Shown here piece by piece: positions 1 to 10,815 of a stretch of DNA of 64,000 bases (position 1 is its first letter; each line of letters starts with the position of its first letter). The notes beneath the pieces were generated by a model, which was not told where the DNA came from, did not search any database, and saw only the letters and a program-made list of their open reading frames with translations. Source of the DNA: Lysobacter enzymogenes (lineage in GTDB: Bacteria; Pseudomonadota; Gammaproteobacteria; Xanthomonadales; Xanthomonadaceae); the NCBI RefSeq assembly GCF_017355525.1, contig NZ_CP067395.1, forward strand, positions 2,046,001-2,110,000, read 5' to 3'. The translations under genes and the position numbers were made by a program.

Positions 1-90
1 TGTCCTCGTCCTGCGCCGCGGCCGGCGCGGCCAACGCAAGCATCGCCGCCAGCGCGAGTGCGAACAACGCGCGCGCCGCGGCGATTGGCT

Positions 91-94
<4 letters not shown>
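1..94 (-). CDS. Exported protein, N-terminal fragment (cut by window edge)
   Basis: Thirty-one codons are visible, reading off the left edge. They begin [19 protein letters not shown] and continue through an Ala-rich stretch to AAAQDED, a standard Sec signal peptide with a likely AxA cleavage site just before QDED. The ATG overlaps the TGA of the upstream metallo-hydrolase gene in an ATGA arrangement, so the two are probably translationally coupled in one operon. Nothing of the mature protein is visible, so no function can be given beyond export to the periplasm or beyond. Confidence 0.6.
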
Positions 95-981
<887 letters not shown>

Positions 982-1080
982 GGCGGGATCGCCCTCGCGG
1001 GCGGCGGCGGAGAGGGAGTCGATTTTAGGCGTCGCGGGGTGAAGCGGGAAGCATGGGGCTGAAAAGCGGGGGATAAAAAA

Positions 1081-1139
1081 CGGGGTTGGGGAACTGGAGA
1101 GGCGCTCAGATCCCGCCCATTTCCAGTTCCCCAACCCCG
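1081..1139. terminator. 17-bp inverted repeat, intergenic terminator/repeat element
   Basis: Perfect 17-bp arms (1081-1097 and 1123-1139, CGGGGTTGGGGAACTGG and its complement) enclose a 25-bp loop. On the minus strand the hairpin is followed by six T residues, so it can end transcription of the 198-residue membrane protein gene. The arm sequence also recurs in other intergenic gaps of this window, so it belongs to a dispersed family. Confidence 0.65.
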
Positions 1140-1169
1140 CTTTTGCTATTCCCGCTGCTTATCCCCGCT

Positions 1170-1766
1170 TCACTGCGCCGTCGCCGCCGTCGCGAAATGA
1201 AACACGAACTCGCCGTCGCGCGGATCCTGCGCGACCACCCGCACCGGCGCCAGCGCGCGGTCGGCGACCAAGGTCGCGGTGCCGCTGGCCGACAGCTTGC
1301 TGATCAAGCCGCCGGAACGGCCGCTGATCTTGACCAGCATCTCCTGGCCCGGCACCAGGGTGACCCGCCCCATCGACGGATCGCTGGTGCGCGGCGTGGC
1401 GATGCGGCTGTCCTCGGCGTCGTTGTAGTCGCGCGAGGGCAGCTCGAACAGGTCCTGGCCGCCGGCGCTGACATCGAAGGTCCATGCGGTGCTGCCGCTG
1501 GTGCCGTCGTTGACGACCTCGATCTTCTCCAGCGTCAGCACCACCGAATAGCGCGTCGGCGCTTTGGGTTCGGCCGGCTTGACCGCCGGCGCAGGCGCCG
1601 GCGTCGCGGGCGCGGCCGCCGCCGGCGCGGCCGGCGACTTGTCCTTGAGCCCGCCGATCTCGCGCACGTTGTTGACCAAGGTGGTCAGGGCGACGAGGAA
1701 CGCCACCATCGCGACCGAAATCGCAGGCACGCGGGTGTACCAGCGCTTGTCGTTGTCGTCGCTCAC
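1170..1766 (-). CDS. Single-pass membrane protein of unknown function
   Basis: The 198-residue protein has a short charged N-terminus, one hydrophobic membrane segment at about residues 13-33, an Ala/Pro-rich linker (about 45-70) and a soluble C-terminal domain of about 125 residues that is probably periplasmic. The C-terminal part alternates hydrophobic and polar residues in a beta-rich pattern and includes DGEFVFHF near the end. I recognise no enzyme motif. The gene stands alone, with a strong inverted-repeat terminator directly after its stop. Confidence 0.7.
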   Translation of the reverse strand: MSDDNDKRWYTRVPAISVAMVAFLVALTTLVNNVREIGGLKDKSPAAPAAAAPATPAPAPAVKPAEPKAPTRYSVVLTLEKIEVVNDGTSGSTAWTFDVSAGGQDLFELPSRDYNDAEDSRIATPRTSDPSMGRVTLVPGQEMLVKISGRSGGLISKLSASGTATLVADRALAPVRVVAQDPRDGEFVFHFATAATAQ

Positions 1767-1835
1767 TGCCTGGGGTCCCCTGTACGGCCGCGTCCGGGTG
1801 CGGCGCTCATGCGGCGCAATCTAGCGCGGGAAAGC

Positions 1836-1967
1836 GGAATCGGGAATCGGGAATCGGGAATCGGTGTTAGGGGTTAGGGGTTAGGGGTTAGGGAACTGAA
1901 GATCCGCAGCCGCCCGACTACATCGCGCATCCGCAGTTCCCCACCCCCTGTCCCCGCTCTTTCCCCC
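1836..1967. repeat. Dispersed intergenic repeat with GGGAATC and GGGGTTA tandem units
   Basis: Four tandem GGAATCG units (about 1836-1864) run into four GGGGTTA units (about 1866-1893). An inverted pair GGGAACTG/CAGTTCCC (about 1891-1898 and 1933-1940) then closes a hairpin followed by CCCCACCCCC. The same vocabulary (GGGATTCGG, GGGGTTGGGGAACTG) recurs near 1081, 26684, 37441 and 40645. It lies between ggt and the upstream membrane protein gene and codes for nothing plausible. Confidence 0.6.
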
Positions 1968-1973
1968 GCTCGA

Positions 1974-3728
1974 TCAAGGCTTACTCAACAGCACATCCGC
2001 CTGTCCCACCGGATTGCGCGGATCGGTCCCGCCGGACAGGGTGCCGGCGGCCTTGTCCCACATCACCGTCTGCAGGTTGCCCCAGGTCGATTCGCCGGCG
2101 TTGACCTTGTGGCCCATCGCCTGCAGCTTGGCCACGGTGTCGGCGTCGAGCGCGCCGGCTTCGGCGGAAATCACGTCCGGCAGCCACTGGTGATGGATGC
2201 GCGGCTGCGCCGCGACCTGCTGCGGCGCCAGGCCCGCGTCGTAGGCCAGCACCGCCAGCAGCACCTGGGTGATGATGCGGCTGCCGCCGGGCGCGCCGAG
2301 CGCGATCACCTTGTCCTTGGATTCCATGAAGCTCGGCGTCATCGAGCTGAGCATGCGCTTGCCCGGCTCCGGCGCGTTGGCGGCGAAGCCCATCACGCCG
2401 AAGGCATTGGGCGTGCCCGGGCGCAAGGCGAAGTCGTCCATCTCGTTGTTGAGCAGCACGCCGGTGCCCGGCGCGACCATGCCCGAGCCGTACAGCAGGT
2501 TGACCGTCTGGGTCGCCGAGACGCGGTTGCCCTGCGCGTCGATGATCGAGAAATGGGTGGTCTCGTCGTCTTCCAGCGGCGCCGGCTGGCCCGGCAGCAG
2601 GTCGCTCGGCGTGGCCTTGTCCGGATGGATCGTCGCGCGCAGGCCGGCGGCGTAATCGGCGCTGGTCAGGCGCCGCAGCGGCATCTTCACGAAATCCGGA
2701 TCGCCGAGGTAGATGGTGCGGTCGCGGTACGCGCGGCGCATGGCCTCGGCGAGGATGTGGGCGCGGTGCGCCGGATCGAGCTTGCCCAGGTCCCAGCCTT
2801 CGAGCATCTGCAGGATTTCGGCGAACGCGACCCCGCCCGACGACGGCGGCGGCGCGGTGACGATGTCCCAGCCGCGGTACTTGAGCCGCAGCGGCTCGCG
2901 CTCGACCACCTTGTAGCCGGACAGTTCCTCCGGCTTCCACTGCCCGCCTTCCTCCTTGACCGCGGCCAGCAGCTTGGTGCCGACTTCGCCGCGGTAGAAA
3001 CCGTCGAAGCCCTTGTCGGCCAGCAGTTCCAGCGTGCGCGCCAGGTCCGGCTGCTTGAGGATTTCGCCGGCCTTCGGCGGGCTGCCGTCGGCGAGGAACA
3101 CCTCGCGGGTGCCGCGGTAGCGTTCCATCACCTCGCGCCGGCTGCCGTAGCCCTTCTCCAGGCGCGGATACACCTCGAAGCCTTCGCGGGCGATGCGGAT
3201 CGCCGGCGCCAGCGAGGTCTTCAGCGGCAACTTGCCGTACTTCTGCGCCAGGTGCACCAGCGCCGCCGGCAGGCCGGGAATGCCGGCCGACCACGGGCCG
3301 TTGGTGGCGCGGTCGCGGTTGAGTTCGCCCTTGGCGTCGAGGTACGCGGCCGGGGTCGCCGCGGCCGGCGCGGTTTCGCGCGCGTCGACGAACACGTCGC
3401 GGCCGGTCTTGGCGTCGTGCAGCAGGAAGAAGCCGCCGCCGCCGATGCCGGAGCTGATCGGTTCGACCACCGACAAGGTCGAGGACACCGCGACCGCGGC
3501 GTCGAAGGCGTTGCCGCCCTTGCGCACGATCTCCAGGCCCGTCTGGGTCGACAGCGAATGCGCGCTGGCGATCGCGGTGCCCGGCGGATGCGCGGCGGCG
3601 GTTCTGGCGGCCGCCGGCTTGGCGCCCTTGGCCGGGGCTTCGCAATACGCAGGAGCGGCGATCAGCAGCAACGAAGCCAGCAACCACGGGGACATCAGAC
3701 CGGCTCGCGGCCGCAGCGCCTTGCGCAT
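1974..3728 (-). CDS. ggt: Gamma-glutamyltransferase
   Basis: A 584-residue gamma-glutamyltransferase, which hydrolyses or transfers the gamma-glutamyl group of glutathione in the periplasm. The N-terminus MRKALRPRAGLMSPW leads into a hydrophobic signal peptide ending near AYC. The nucleophile motif TTHFS, where the precursor self-cleaves into large and small subunits, starts at about residue 390, close to the E. coli position. Substrate-binding motifs include SSGIGGGGF in the large subunit, and NNEMDDF and GAPGGSRI in the small subunit. The start has a good ribosome site (AGGAG) lying inside the end of the ferredoxin gene, five bases upstream, so the two genes are probably co-transcribed. A longer in-frame frame runs back through that gene but is not credible. 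Confidence 0.95.
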   Translation of the reverse strand: MRKALRPRAGLMSPWLLASLLLIAAPAYCEAPAKGAKPAAARTAAAHPPGTAIASAHSLSTQTGLEIVRKGGNAFDAAVAVSSTLSVVEPISSGIGGGGFFLLHDAKTGRDVFVDARETAPAAATPAAYLDAKGELNRDRATNGPWSAGIPGLPAALVHLAQKYGKLPLKTSLAPAIRIAREGFEVYPRLEKGYGSRREVMERYRGTREVFLADGSPPKAGEILKQPDLARTLELLADKGFDGFYRGEVGTKLLAAVKEEGGQWKPEELSGYKVVEREPLRLKYRGWDIVTAPPPSSGGVAFAEILQMLEGWDLGKLDPAHRAHILAEAMRRAYRDRTIYLGDPDFVKMPLRRLTSADYAAGLRATIHPDKATPSDLLPGQPAPLEDDETTHFSIIDAQGNRVSATQTVNLLYGSGMVAPGTGVLLNNEMDDFALRPGTPNAFGVMGFAANAPEPGKRMLSSMTPSFMESKDKVIALGAPGGSRIITQVLLAVLAYDAGLAPQQVAAQPRIHHQWLPDVISAEAGALDADTVAKLQAMGHKVNAGESTWGNLQTVMWDKAAGTLSGGTDPRNPVGQADVLLSKP

Positions 3729-3733
3729 CGGGT

Positions 3734-3982
3734 TCACTCCTGTTGTAGACGGCGCAGCTTGTCGAGCAACTGCGTTTGCGTTTCGACGAATTCGGGATCC
3801 GGGTCGATGCACTCGACCGGGCACACCATCACGCACTGCGGCTCGTCGTAATGGCCGACGCATTCGGTGCAGCGCGCCGGATCGATGACATAGATGCTCT
3901 CGCCCTGGGCGATGGCCTGATTCGGGCAGGCCGGCTCGCAGACGTCGCAGTTGACGCAGAGTTCGTTGATCTTCAGCGACAT
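3734..3982 (-). CDS. YfhL-type 2[4Fe-4S] ferredoxin
   Basis: An 82-residue ferredoxin. The first cluster motif is CxxCxxCxxxCP (Cys 9, 12, 15, 19). The second is CxxC-x8-CxxxCP (Cys 38, 41, 50, 54), where the eight-residue insert is typical of the Allochromatium-type ferredoxins that include YfhL. It transfers single electrons at low potential in the cytoplasm; the partner is not known here. The start MSLKINELC is chosen because the family begins this way; upstream in-frame residues run into non-coding repeats. It is followed five bases later by ggt. Confidence 0.93.
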   Translation of the reverse strand: MSLKINELCVNCDVCEPACPNQAIAQGESIYVIDPARCTECVGHYDEPQCVMVCPVECIDPDPEFVETQTQLLDKLRRLQQE

Positions 3983-4163
3983 GGGCGGTTCGAAGGCGCC
4001 GGCGCGCGGGCGCGCAGGGGGTTCCGGCTCGGACGGCCAGTTTAGGCCGGCGCCGGCCCGGGGCATAGCGCCGGGCCGGGATGCTGCGTGCCGCGGCGGG
4101 CGCCGGGGCGCGCCCACAGAACCGCGGAACGCGTGCGCGGTCCGCGGCGAGGCCGCCCAAACA
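3983..4163. other. Non-coding stretch upstream of the ferredoxin gene
   Basis: Together with the adjoining terminator array this makes a gene-free gap of about 400 bases between the ferredoxin and lipoprotein genes. Frames crossing it are GC-skew artefacts. The ferredoxin/ggt promoter should lie here, but I see no convincing -35/-10 pair. Confidence 0.4.
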
Positions 4164-4331
4164 GACTCGGGCCGCATCGCGGCCCGTGACGAACCTCAAA
4201 AAAGATTCGGGCCCCAAAAAGATTCGGGCCGCATACGCGGCCCGTGGCAAGCTCCAAAAAGATTCGGGCCGCATACGCGGCCCGTGGCGGGCCCCAAAAA
4301 AGATTCGGGCCGCATACGCGGCCCGAATCGG
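4164..4331 (-). terminator. Tandem array of near-identical rho-independent terminators
   Basis: A 40-41 bp unit is repeated: a diverged copy at about 4164-4203, a shortened one at 4204-4220, and near-identical copies at 4221-4260, 4261-4301 and 4302-4331. Each full unit holds GGGCCGC-ATAC-GCGGCCC. Read on the minus strand, the hairpins at 4221, 4261 and 4302 are followed by GAATC and a run of five or six T residues, the form of an intrinsic terminator. The array lies directly downstream of the lipoprotein gene at 4386-4880. The last copy has extended 11-bp arms (ATTCGGGCCGC). Confidence 0.7.
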
Positions 4332-4385
4332 CAAACCAGCGCTACGGCCAGCAACGCGCCGGAACCGGCGCGGCGCGGCGCGGGC

Positions 4386-4880
4386 TTACTTGGCTTCGAC
4401 GAAGTTGTAGTTCACGCCGGCCGGGGTCACCGCGGCCTTGACGCGCTCGCTGTCGGCGGCGGCGCCGACGAAGATGAACTTCACGCCCTTCATGGTGTTC
4501 GGGTCGACCTTGGCGAACGAGGCCACGGCCAGGTCGGCCGACTTGGCCGAGTCCGGCGAACCGAACGCCACCAGGTTGCCTTCCAGCACGCCGCGGCTCA
4601 TGTCGGCCTCGGCCTTTTCCAGCATGCGGTCGTAATCGCCCTGAAAGGTCGGCGCGTCCGGCGCCGGCAGGGTGTAGACGTAGGTGCTGCCGCTGACGCC
4701 GTCGAGGTTGCGCTTGATGACGTCGGTCAGATAGGCGTTCCAGGCGTTCTCGTCGCTGGTCTTGGGCGCCGACAGCGGCGCGGCCTCGGCGGCGACCTCC
4801 TTCTTCTCCTCTTTCTGGCAGGCGGCGACGAACGGCAGCGCCAGGCAGGCGATCAACAGCAGACGGGAGGAAGTTTTCAT
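4386..4880 (-). CDS. Lipoprotein of unknown function
   Basis: A 164-residue protein with a lipoprotein signal peptide: MKTSSRLLLIACLALPFVAAC, with lipidated Cys21 followed by QKEEKKE. The mature part is mostly soluble and includes conserved-looking segments such as NAWNAYLTDVIKRNL and the Gly/Val-rich KGVKFIFVGAA. It is probably anchored in the outer or inner membrane facing the periplasm. I do not recognise the family. It sits 67 bases downstream of coaD on the same strand and is followed by the tandem terminators. Confidence 0.8.
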   Translation of the reverse strand: MKTSSRLLLIACLALPFVAACQKEEKKEVAAEAAPLSAPKTSDENAWNAYLTDVIKRNLDGVSGSTYVYTLPAPDAPTFQGDYDRMLEKAEADMSRGVLEGNLVAFGSPDSAKSADLAVASFAKVDPNTMKGVKFIFVGAAADSERVKAAVTPAGVNYNFVEAK

Positions 4881-4947
4881 CGGTAGGCCCCTTGGGTATC
4901 GGTTCGGGTGTGGCTTGGTGGGAATGGGTGCGCGGATCGGCGCGCGA

Positions 4948-6277
<1,330 letters not shown>

Positions 6278-6359
6278 CTCGGACCGTGGTTCATCGGGGG
6301 CGGAGGGAGGCCGGTGCTAGCATGTATGGATTCTCGCGCATGCCCCCATCTCACGTCTC

Positions 6360-7796
6360 ATGCTCAGTTTTTTCCGCCGCAAGAAGCCCGACGCCGGCAA
6401 GCCGTCCGAGCGCGAATACAGCCTCGAGGAGCTGGCCGCGGCCATTCCCGGCGCGCAGCCTGAAACCTTCGCCGATGCCGCGGAACCGGCGGCCGAAGCG
6501 CCCGTAGCCGCACCGGCGGCGCCCGCTGCGGAAACCGTCGCGGACGCATCGGCGCCGGCCACGGCGCCCGCGGTCGAAGCCGCGCGCGCCGAATCCGTTC
6601 CCTCAGCCTTGCCGGCGGCGAGCGTTCCCGTCCCGCCTGCGCCGGTCGAGCCCGCGCCGGTCGCAACGGCTCCGCTCGCGGTCGCGCCGGCTCAAGTCGC
6701 GCCGGCTCAAGTAGCGTCGGCTCAAGCCGCGCCGGCCCAAAGCGCGCAGCCGCACGCGGCGCCGACCCAAGCCGCAGCGCCGCAAGCCGCGCCGATCCAA
6801 ATCGCGACGCCGCAAGCCGCGCCGCTCGCGCCCGAAACCGCCCCGATCGAATACGTCGACAAGCCCGCCGCCCCCGCCGGCAAGAGCGGCTGGCGCGAGC
6901 GCCTGCGCAACAGCAGCTTCGCCCGCAGCTTCGGCGGCCTGTTCTCGCGCAACCCGCGCCTGGACGACGACCTGCTCGACGAAATCGAAACCGCGCTGAT
7001 CACCGCCGACGTCGGCGTCACCGCGACCACCGCGCTGGTCGAAGGCCTGCGCAAGCGGATGAAGTCGCGCGAGTTCGCCGACGCCAACGCGCTGCTGGCC
7101 GCGCTGCGCACCGACTTGATCGGCATGCTGCAACCGGTGGCCAAGCCGCTGGTCGTCGACGAACAGGCCAAGCCGTTCGTGCTGCTGACCGTCGGCGTCA
7201 ACGGCGTCGGCAAGACCACCACCATCGGCAAGCTGGCCAAGCGCTTCCGCGACGAGAACCGGCCGCTGATGCTGGCCGCCGGCGACACCTTCCGCGCCGC
7301 CGCGGTCGCCCAGCTGCAAGCCTGGGGCGAGCGCAACGGCGTGCCGGTGGTGGCGCAGGGCCAGAACGCCGACGCCGCCTCGGTCGCGTACGACGCGCTG
7401 GCCGCGGCCAAGGCGCGCGGCACCCAGGTGCTGATCGCCGACACCGCCGGCCGCCTGCACACCCAGCAGGGCCTGATGGCAGAACTCGGCAAGATCCGCC
7501 GGGTGCTGTCCAAGGTCGACCCGACCGCGCCGCACGAAGTGCTGATGGTCATCGACGGCACCACCGGCCAGAACGCGCTGTCGCAGCTGCGCCAGTTCCA
7601 TGCCGCGGTCGGCGTCACCGGCCTGGTGGTGACCAAGCTCGACGGCACCGCCAAGGGCGGCGTGGTGTTCGCGCTGGCGCGCGAGTTCGGCATCCCGATC
7701 CGCTTCGCCGGCATCGGCGAACGCCCGGAAGACCTGCGCGTGTTCGACGCCGAAGCCTTCGTCGACGCCCTGTTGCCCGAAGCGCTCGGCGGCTGA
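6360..7796 (+). CDS. ftsY: Signal recognition particle receptor FtsY
   Basis: A 478-residue SRP receptor GTPase, which docks ribosome-nascent chain complexes at the inner membrane. The NG domain fills the C-terminal 300 residues: P-loop GVNGVGKTTT from about residue 279, DTAGR at 361 and TKLDGTAKGG from about 425. The N-terminal domain is Ala/Pro/Gln-rich and contains a degenerate pentapeptide repeat (see the repeat entry). This differs from the strongly acidic N-terminal domain of E. coli FtsY, although family A-domains vary widely. The gene is divergent from rsmD and followed six bases later by an AsmA-like gene. The ribosome site is weak. Confidence 0.97.
   Translation: MLSFFRRKKPDAGKPSEREYSLEELAAAIPGAQPETFADAAEPAAEAPVAAPAAPAAETVADASAPATAPAVEAARAESVPSALPAASVPVPPAPVEPAPVATAPLAVAPAQVAPAQVASAQAAPAQSAQPHAAPTQAAAPQAAPIQIATPQAAPLAPETAPIEYVDKPAAPAGKSGWRERLRNSSFARSFGGLFSRNPRLDDDLLDEIETALITADVGVTATTALVEGLRKRMKSREFADANALLAALRTDLIGMLQPVAKPLVVDEQAKPFVLLTVGVNGVGKTTTIGKLAKRFRDENRPLMLAAGDTFRAAAVAQLQAWGERNGVPVVAQGQNADAASVAYDALAAAKARGTQVLIADTAGRLHTQQGLMAELGKIRRVLSKVDPTAPHEVLMVIDGTTGQNALSQLRQFHAAVGVTGLVVTKLDGTAKGGVVFALAREFGIPIRFAGIGERPEDLRVFDAEAFVDALLPEALGG
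6681..6830 (+). repeat. 15-bp tandem repeat inside ftsY
   Basis: Ten 15-bp units in frame encode variants of the pentapeptide VAPAQ/AAPAQ/AAPIQ. The first two units (6681-6695 and 6696-6710) are identical and later ones have diverged. The repeat lies in the N-terminal membrane-targeting region of FtsY, so length changes would keep the frame. Confidence 0.7.
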
Positions 7797-7802
7797 GGCG
7801 CG

Positions 7803-9095
7803 ATGGCCGCCGCCGAAACGGCGCCGCCGCCCGCCCGCCGCTCGCGCAAGCGGCTGTGGATCGTCCTGGCGCTGCTGCTGGCGGCGTTGCTCGGATTGCG
7901 CTGGGTGTCGCGGCCGAGCCAGGTCGGCTGGATCGTATTGAGCCAGGCCGGACGCGCGCTCGGCCTCGAACTTAGCGCCAGCGGCGCCAGCGAATACCGA
8001 CTGCGCGGCACGCCGATGCTGGAAGTGCGCGATCTGGTCGCGCGCGTGCCCGGCAGCGACAAACCGCTGCTGCGCGCCGGCCGCGTCTATCTGGCCGCGC
8101 CGTGGTCGACGATCCGCGCCGCCGGCGCGGTGCTCGACATCGAACGCGTCGAACTCGACTCGCCGCAACTCGACATCGGCGAACTCCAGCGCTGGCTCGC
8201 CGCGCGCCCGCCCTCGCCCGGCCCCGTGCGCATGCCGCGCCTGTCGCGCGGCGCGCGGGTCAGCGACGGCCGCGCGATCGGCGACGGCTGGTCGGTCGAA
8301 AACATCGGCCTGGACTTCGCCGAACTCGACCCGGACAAACCGCTGCGCGGACGCGTGCGCGGACGCGCCTTGAGCGCGGGCGTAACGGTGCCGTTCGATC
8401 TGGCCGCGACCTTGCACCGGCCCGCGCCCGCGCGCGGCCTCGGCCTGTCCGGCGCGGTCGCGGTGGAAACCAAAGACTGGCGCCTGCCGATGCGCACGCG
8501 CGCCGGCGCGCGCCTGCACGCCGGGCCCGACGGCCTGGGCCTGGACGCGCTGCGCCTCGGCGCGGACGCGCGTTACCTCAGCGGCGCCACCGATCTGCCG
8601 TTCGCGTTCGGCATCGCCGGCCCGCTGCGCTATCGCGACGGCGAACTGACCCTGGCGCCGATGGGCGCGGCCTTGCGCGCGCCGGCCGACAGCGCCGTGC
8701 CGCAGCTCGACGCCGGCGGCCGCTTCGGCTTCGGCGCGGCCCTGGAACTGCACTGGCAAGGCCGCATCCAGGCCTGGCCGCAGGCGTGGCCGGCGCTGCC
8801 GCCGCCGCTGGGGCAATCGCGCACGCCGCTGGATTTCCAGCTCGATTACGCCGGCAAGCCCGACCTGTCCGACACCATCGCGCTGCGCACGCAACGCGAC
8901 CTCACCCGCTTCGACGGCCGTCTGCGGCTGCCGCAGATGCTGGCCTGGATCGACGCCAAGGACGGCGCGCCGCTGCCGCCGCTGAGCGGAACCCTGAGCA
9001 CGCCGAAGATCGAAATCTCCGGCGCCGCGCTGGAAGGCGTGGAAGTCCTGATCGAAGACGATTCGCCCGCCGCCGCGCCCGCGCCGGCCTCTTGA
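7803..9095 (+). CDS. AsmA-like membrane-anchored protein
   Basis: A 430-residue protein with a basic N-terminus and one membrane segment at about residues 17-33, followed by a long periplasmic region. That region contains repeated beta-strand segments of the type LEVRDLVARVPGS, LDIERVELDSPQLDIGEL and LSTPKIEISGAALEGVEV. This pattern is like AsmA/repeating beta-groove proteins that bridge the envelope and move lipids. The family assignment rests on pattern rather than on a signature motif. It begins six bases after ftsY and ends seven bases before mutY, so the three are very likely one transcript. Confidence 0.65.
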   Translation: MAAAETAPPPARRSRKRLWIVLALLLAALLGLRWVSRPSQVGWIVLSQAGRALGLELSASGASEYRLRGTPMLEVRDLVARVPGSDKPLLRAGRVYLAAPWSTIRAAGAVLDIERVELDSPQLDIGELQRWLAARPPSPGPVRMPRLSRGARVSDGRAIGDGWSVENIGLDFAELDPDKPLRGRVRGRALSAGVTVPFDLAATLHRPAPARGLGLSGAVAVETKDWRLPMRTRAGARLHAGPDGLGLDALRLGADARYLSGATDLPFAFGIAGPLRYRDGELTLAPMGAALRAPADSAVPQLDAGGRFGFGAALELHWQGRIQAWPQAWPALPPPLGQSRTPLDFQLDYAGKPDLSDTIALRTQRDLTRFDGRLRLPQMLAWIDAKDGAPLPPLSGTLSTPKIEISGAALEGVEVLIEDDSPAAAPAPAS

Positions 9096-9102
9096 TGCCG
9101 CA

Positions 9103-10236
9103 ATGAAAGCCACTAGCCAAAGCGCCAAAGCCAACGACCGCAAAGCCCGCCGTAAATCTGCTCCGGCGCCCGCGCCCGTCGCCGACAACACCGCCGCCGA
9201 CGCCTTCGCCGCGCGCCTGCTGGCGTGGTTCGACGTCAGCGGCCGCCACGACCTGCCGTGGCAGCACCCGCGCTCGCCATACCGCGTGTGGCTGTCGGAA
9301 ATCATGTTGCAGCAGACCCAGGTCAAGACCGCTGCGCCCTATTTCGAGCGCTTCGTCGCCAGCCTGCCCGACCTGCGCGCGCTCGCCGCGGCATCGCAGG
9401 ACACCGTGCTCGGCCTGTGGTCGGGCCTGGGCTACTACGCCCGCGCGCGCAACCTGCACGCCGCCGCCAAACTGTGCGTGGAGCGCCACGGCGGCGAGCT
9501 GCCGCGCGACCTCGATGCGCTGACCGCGCTGCCCGGAATCGGCCGCAGCACCGCCGCGGCGATCCTGTCGCAGGCCTGGGGCGACCGTCACGCGATCCTC
9601 GACGGCAACGTCAAGCGCGTGCTCGCGCGCTATCACGGCATCGACGGTTTTCCCGGCCTGCCGGCGGTGGAGCGGCAGTTGTGGGCGCTGGCCGAATCGC
9701 ACCTGCCGCCGACGCGCATGACCGACTACACCCAGGCGCAGATGGACCTCGGCGCGACCGTGTGCACGCGCGCCGATCCGGCCTGCATGCTGTGCCCGGT
9801 GCAGAGCGACTGCGTCGCGCGCATCCAAGGCCGCACCGCCGAACTGCCGGTGCCCAAGCCGGGCAAGGCGGTGCCGCAACGTTACGCGCAGGTGCTGTGG
9901 CTGCTCGACCGCGGCGGCCGCGTGCTGCTGCAACGGCGCCCGCCGACCGGCGTGTGGGCGGCGCTGTGGACGCTGCCGCAGCACGAAGACGAAGAAGCCG
10001 CCGAGCGCTGGTTCGAAACCCACGTCGACGCCGAATACGCCGACGCCGAAACGCTGGCGCCGGTGGCCCACGCCTTCAGCCACTACAAGCTGGAACTGCG
10101 GCCGCGGCGCTGGCGCGCGGTCGCCTTGCGCGCGCGGGTCGGCGACAATGACGACCTGCGCTGGTTCGCGCGCGCCGAACTGGCCGCGCTGGGCATTCCC
10201 GCGCCGATCCGCAAGCTGATCGAAGCGTCGGCCTGA
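9103..10236 (+). CDS. mutY: A/G-specific adenine glycosylase
   Basis: A 377-residue MutY, which removes adenine mispaired with 8-oxoguanine. The catalytic Glu66 lies in [10 protein letters not shown]. The helix-hairpin-helix [13 protein letters not shown] is at about residues 143-155, and the catalytic Asp167 is in [11 protein letters not shown]. The [4Fe-4S] loop Cys221-x6-Cys228-x2-Cys231-x5-Cys237 is complete. A NUDIX-like 8-oxoG recognition domain fills the last 110 residues. A basic, Ala-rich tail of about 30 residues precedes the core. yggX follows after 55 bases, the order also seen in E. coli. Confidence 0.97.
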   Translation: MKATSQSAKANDRKARRKSAPAPAPVADNTAADAFAARLLAWFDVSGRHDLPWQHPRSPYRVWLSEIMLQQTQVKTAAPYFERFVASLPDLRALAAASQDTVLGLWSGLGYYARARNLHAAAKLCVERHGGELPRDLDALTALPGIGRSTAAAILSQAWGDRHAILDGNVKRVLARYHGIDGFPGLPAVERQLWALAESHLPPTRMTDYTQAQMDLGATVCTRADPACMLCPVQSDCVARIQGRTAELPVPKPGKAVPQRYAQVLWLLDRGGRVLLQRRPPTGVWAALWTLPQHEDEEAAERWFETHVDAEYADAETLAPVAHAFSHYKLELRPRRWRAVALRARVGDNDDLRWFARAELAALGIPAPIRKLIEASA

Positions 10237-10291
10237 GCCGCGCGTTCGCCCCTCGTTCCGCCCTTCCCGTTTCCGCACCAGGACTTCATCG

Positions 10292-10561
10292 ATGAGCCGC
10301 AGCGTCTTCTGCCAGTACGAACAACGCGAGACCGAAGGCCTCGATTTCGTCCCCTGGCCGGGCGAGATGGGCAAGCGCATTTTCGCCAACATCGGCAAAG
10401 CCGCCTGGGCGGCATGGCTGGCCCACCAGACCATGCTCATCAACGAGAACCGGCTGTCGCCGATGGACCCCAAGCATCGCGCCTTCCTCCAGGACGAAAT
10501 GGAGAAATTCCTGTTCGGCGGCGGCGCCGACAAGCCGGCCGGCTACGTGCCCGAGGCCTGA
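10292..10561 (+). CDS. yggX: Fe(2+)-trafficking/oxidative protection protein YggX
   Basis: An 89-residue YggX with the conserved start [20 protein letters not shown], including the single Cys that is important in this family, then [10 protein letters not shown] and [15 protein letters not shown]. It protects iron-sulphur enzymes from oxidative damage and may carry labile iron in the cytoplasm. Directly downstream of mutY, which carries an iron-sulphur cluster, and probably co-transcribed with it. Confidence 0.96.
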   Translation: MSRSVFCQYEQRETEGLDFVPWPGEMGKRIFANIGKAAWAAWLAHQTMLINENRLSPMDPKHRAFLQDEMEKFLFGGGADKPAGYVPEA

Positions 10562-10815
10562 GCGCCCGCGCCGCCGGACGGCGAATGCGAACGCGCGCGC
10601 TGCGAAACTGAGAACTGCTGCGCGTCGCAGGCACGTTCGCGGCACGCCGGCCTTCGTGTTGAATCGGCATTCCGGCCTCGCCGGAATGGCCCGCTCCGGC
10701 TCCGCCGGAAGCCCGCCGTACCCGAAGTTCGCTGTCCACACTGCGCAGGAAGGCGGCGTACCGCCGCAGCCGCGGCTGCGTCGCGCTACCGCGCTCCATC
10801 ACAAGGAGAGTCGAA

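Noticed and set aside
1866..1893. Telomere-like TTAGGGG repeats
   Set aside because: Only four units inside an intergenic repeat element on a bacterial chromosome; a coincidence of the repeat family's wording.
4164..4331. Possible CRISPR array
   Set aside because: The unit is itself a terminator hairpin with near-identical copies and no unique spacers, so it is not CRISPR.
6603..9326. A 907-codon minus-strand frame across ftsY and the AsmA-like gene
   Set aside because: Its product is Arg/Gln/Ala-rich low complexity and it runs antisense to two clear genes; this is a third-position GC artefact.
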